From assembly GCF_030209835.1 (NCBI RefSeq), contig NZ_JARVRF010000007.1, positions 62,001 through 126,000 of the forward strand: a stretch of 64,000 nucleotides of DNA, written 5' to 3'. The notes under the pieces were generated by a model. It did no database searches and was not told where the DNA came from. It worked only from the letters and a program-made list of their open reading frames with translations. This document shows, in pieces, positions 63,153 to 64,000 of the stretch. Position numbers and translations under genes: made by a program. Source of the DNA: Arthrobacter sp. efr-133-R2A-120 (GTDB lineage Bacteria; Actinomycetota; Actinomycetes; Actinomycetales; Micrococcaceae). Within the stretch, counting starts at the first letter, position 1. Each line of letters starts with the position of its first letter.

Positions 63153-64000
63153 GTGACCATCATTGACAATGCCGTCTATGTGAACGGTATCCGGACCGCG
63201 ACTCCGGAAAGCCTTGAGCAAAGCGTCGAAACACTGGCCGCCCACGGCGGGATGGTGTGGATTGGACTGTACCGGCCGGACGAGACGGAAATGGCGGCAG
63301 TGGCCGCCGAGTTCGGCCTCCACTTGCTCGCCGTAGAGGACGCCGTCAATGCCCACCAGCGGCCCAAGCTGGAGCGGTACGACAACAACCTCTTCACCGT
63401 CCTGCGGCCTGCGCGATACGTGGACGCTACGGAGACCGTGGAGTTCGGTGAACTGCATATCTTCACGGGGAGGAACTTCGTGGTCACGGTCCGGCACGCT
63501 GAAACACCCGGGGTGGCCAGGGTCCGTCGCGATCTGGAACAACAACCGGAGCTTCTGCGCCATGGTCCCGAAGCCGTCCTTTACGCATTGTTGGACCGAG
63601 TGGTGGACGACTACGGCCCCGTGATCTCGGGGCTGGAAAACGACATCGACGAGATCGAGGACCAGCTCTTCGGCGGGGACCCCCTGGTTTCGCGGCGCAT
63701 CTATGAACTTGCCCGCGAGGTCATCCAGTTCCAGCGCGCAATCAACCCCCTCCCGGACATGATGGCCTCCCTGAAGCGCGGGTTCGAGAAATACGGTGTC
63801 GACATCGAACTGCAGCGCAAACTCCGCGATGTGGAGGACCACGTCGAACAAGTCATATCCCGCGCCAATGGTTTCCGGGACCTGCTTCAAAACGCCCTGA
63901 CCCTCGACGGGACCCTGACCGCGAACCGGCAAAACGAGGCGAGTGCGGCACAAAACGAACAAACCAAGAAGATCTCCTCGTGGGCCGCGATCTTCTTTGC
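63153..64000 (+). CDS. corA: CorA magnesium/cobalt channel, 3' end outside the window
   Basis: 282 codons present. Starts at GTG 63153 with GGGAGGAG nine bases upstream: MTIIDNAVYVNG. The cytoplasmic funnel domain is seen (LAVEDAVNAHQRPKLERYDNNLFTVL, then LDRVVDDYGPVISGLENDIDEIEDQLF and REVIQFQRAINPLPDMM). The window ends at KISSWAAIFFA, the start of the first transmembrane helix, so the GMN motif and C-terminus lie beyond the end. Confidence 0.92.
   Translation, partial: MTIIDNAVYVNGIRTATPESLEQSVETLAAHGGMVWIGLYRPDETEMAAVAAEFGLHLLAVEDAVNAHQRPKLERYDNNLFTVLRPARYVDATETVEFGELHIFTGRNFVVTVRHAETPGVARVRRDLEQQPELLRHGPEAVLYALLDRVVDDYGPVISGLENDIDEIEDQLFGGDPLVSRRIYELAREVIQFQRAINPLPDMMASLKRGFEKYGVDIELQRKLRDVEDHVEQVISRANGFRDLLQNALTLDGTLTANRQNEASAAQNEQTKKISSWAAIFF

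Noticed and set aside
62140..64000. A phage or integrative element at the right end
   Set aside because: No integrase, transposase or att-like direct repeats; Lrp, DUF1761 and CorA genes are ordinary chromosomal genes.

Overview
The window is high-GC, densely packed bacterial chromosome of actinobacterial type, most likely Arthrobacter, Pseudarthrobacter or Paenarthrobacter (Micrococcaceae). Reasons: a DUF3117 protein, the actinobacterial form of DapD, DapC next to a ferredoxin, the trio histidine phosphatase/DUF3090/SCO1664-like kinase, frequent GTG starts, and many genes with a TANNNT box 6-8 nt before the start codon (leaderless mRNAs). No rRNA, tRNA, CRISPR, prophage, integrase or insertion sequence was seen. 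Both ends cut a gene: an O-methyltransferase at the left, a CorA transporter at the right.

Layout. 0-16 kb is a conserved actinobacterial core. It holds an O-methyltransferase, DUF3117, a PIG-V-like mannosyltransferase, a DivIVA-like protein, a LOG-family protein, a four-gene glutamate-type ABC importer (gluABCD), and divergent dapE/dapD. A secreted lysozyme-fold protein, a TetR regulator, galE, citrate synthase, dapC and a ferredoxin follow. As I recall, the dapD-dapE-LOG-DUF3117-methyltransferase, fdx-dapC and typA parts match the Mycobacterium tuberculosis Rv1165-Rv1220 neighbourhood. 16-20 kb has an MFS exporter with a divergent ArsR regulator, and typA.

20.6-33.7 kb holds two paralogous peptide ABC importers in tandem on the minus strand (dppABCDF-like and oppABCDF-like). 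Each has a fused double ATPase, and the two solute-binding genes share the same ribosome-binding site and N-terminus. A PH-domain membrane gene on the opposite strand splits the second system.

33.9-37.4 kb looks accessory: a condensation-domain/GNAT fusion, an alpha/beta hydrolase, a DUF1877-type protein and the remnant of a HigA antitoxin. 37.5-39.5 kb is the uncharacterised trio of histidine phosphatase, DUF3090 and PI3/4-kinase-like protein. 39.5-48 kb is core: ychF, rmuC, ispH with a membrane partner, xseAB, a PPK2 polyphosphate kinase and an AlaA-type aminotransferase. 48.2-51.7 kb is an OpuC-type osmoprotectant importer.

51.8-64 kb carries regulator/effector pairs: Nudix, pirin, a LysR regulator with a divergent MFS exporter, an N-acetylglucosamine-kinase-like gene, a glycerol facilitator, a Cys/Met-metabolism PLP enzyme with a divergent Lrp regulator, an ArsR regulator coupled to a 75-residue protein, an MFS exporter with a divergent Lrp regulator, a DUF1761 protein and CorA.

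Standing features beyond single genes are: strong hairpins directly after the solute-binding gene in all three importer operons that begin with one or carry it internally; at least 13 probable leaderless genes; several repeat or inverted-repeat operators at divergent regulators; and convergent gene pairs whose stop codons share one CTAG.
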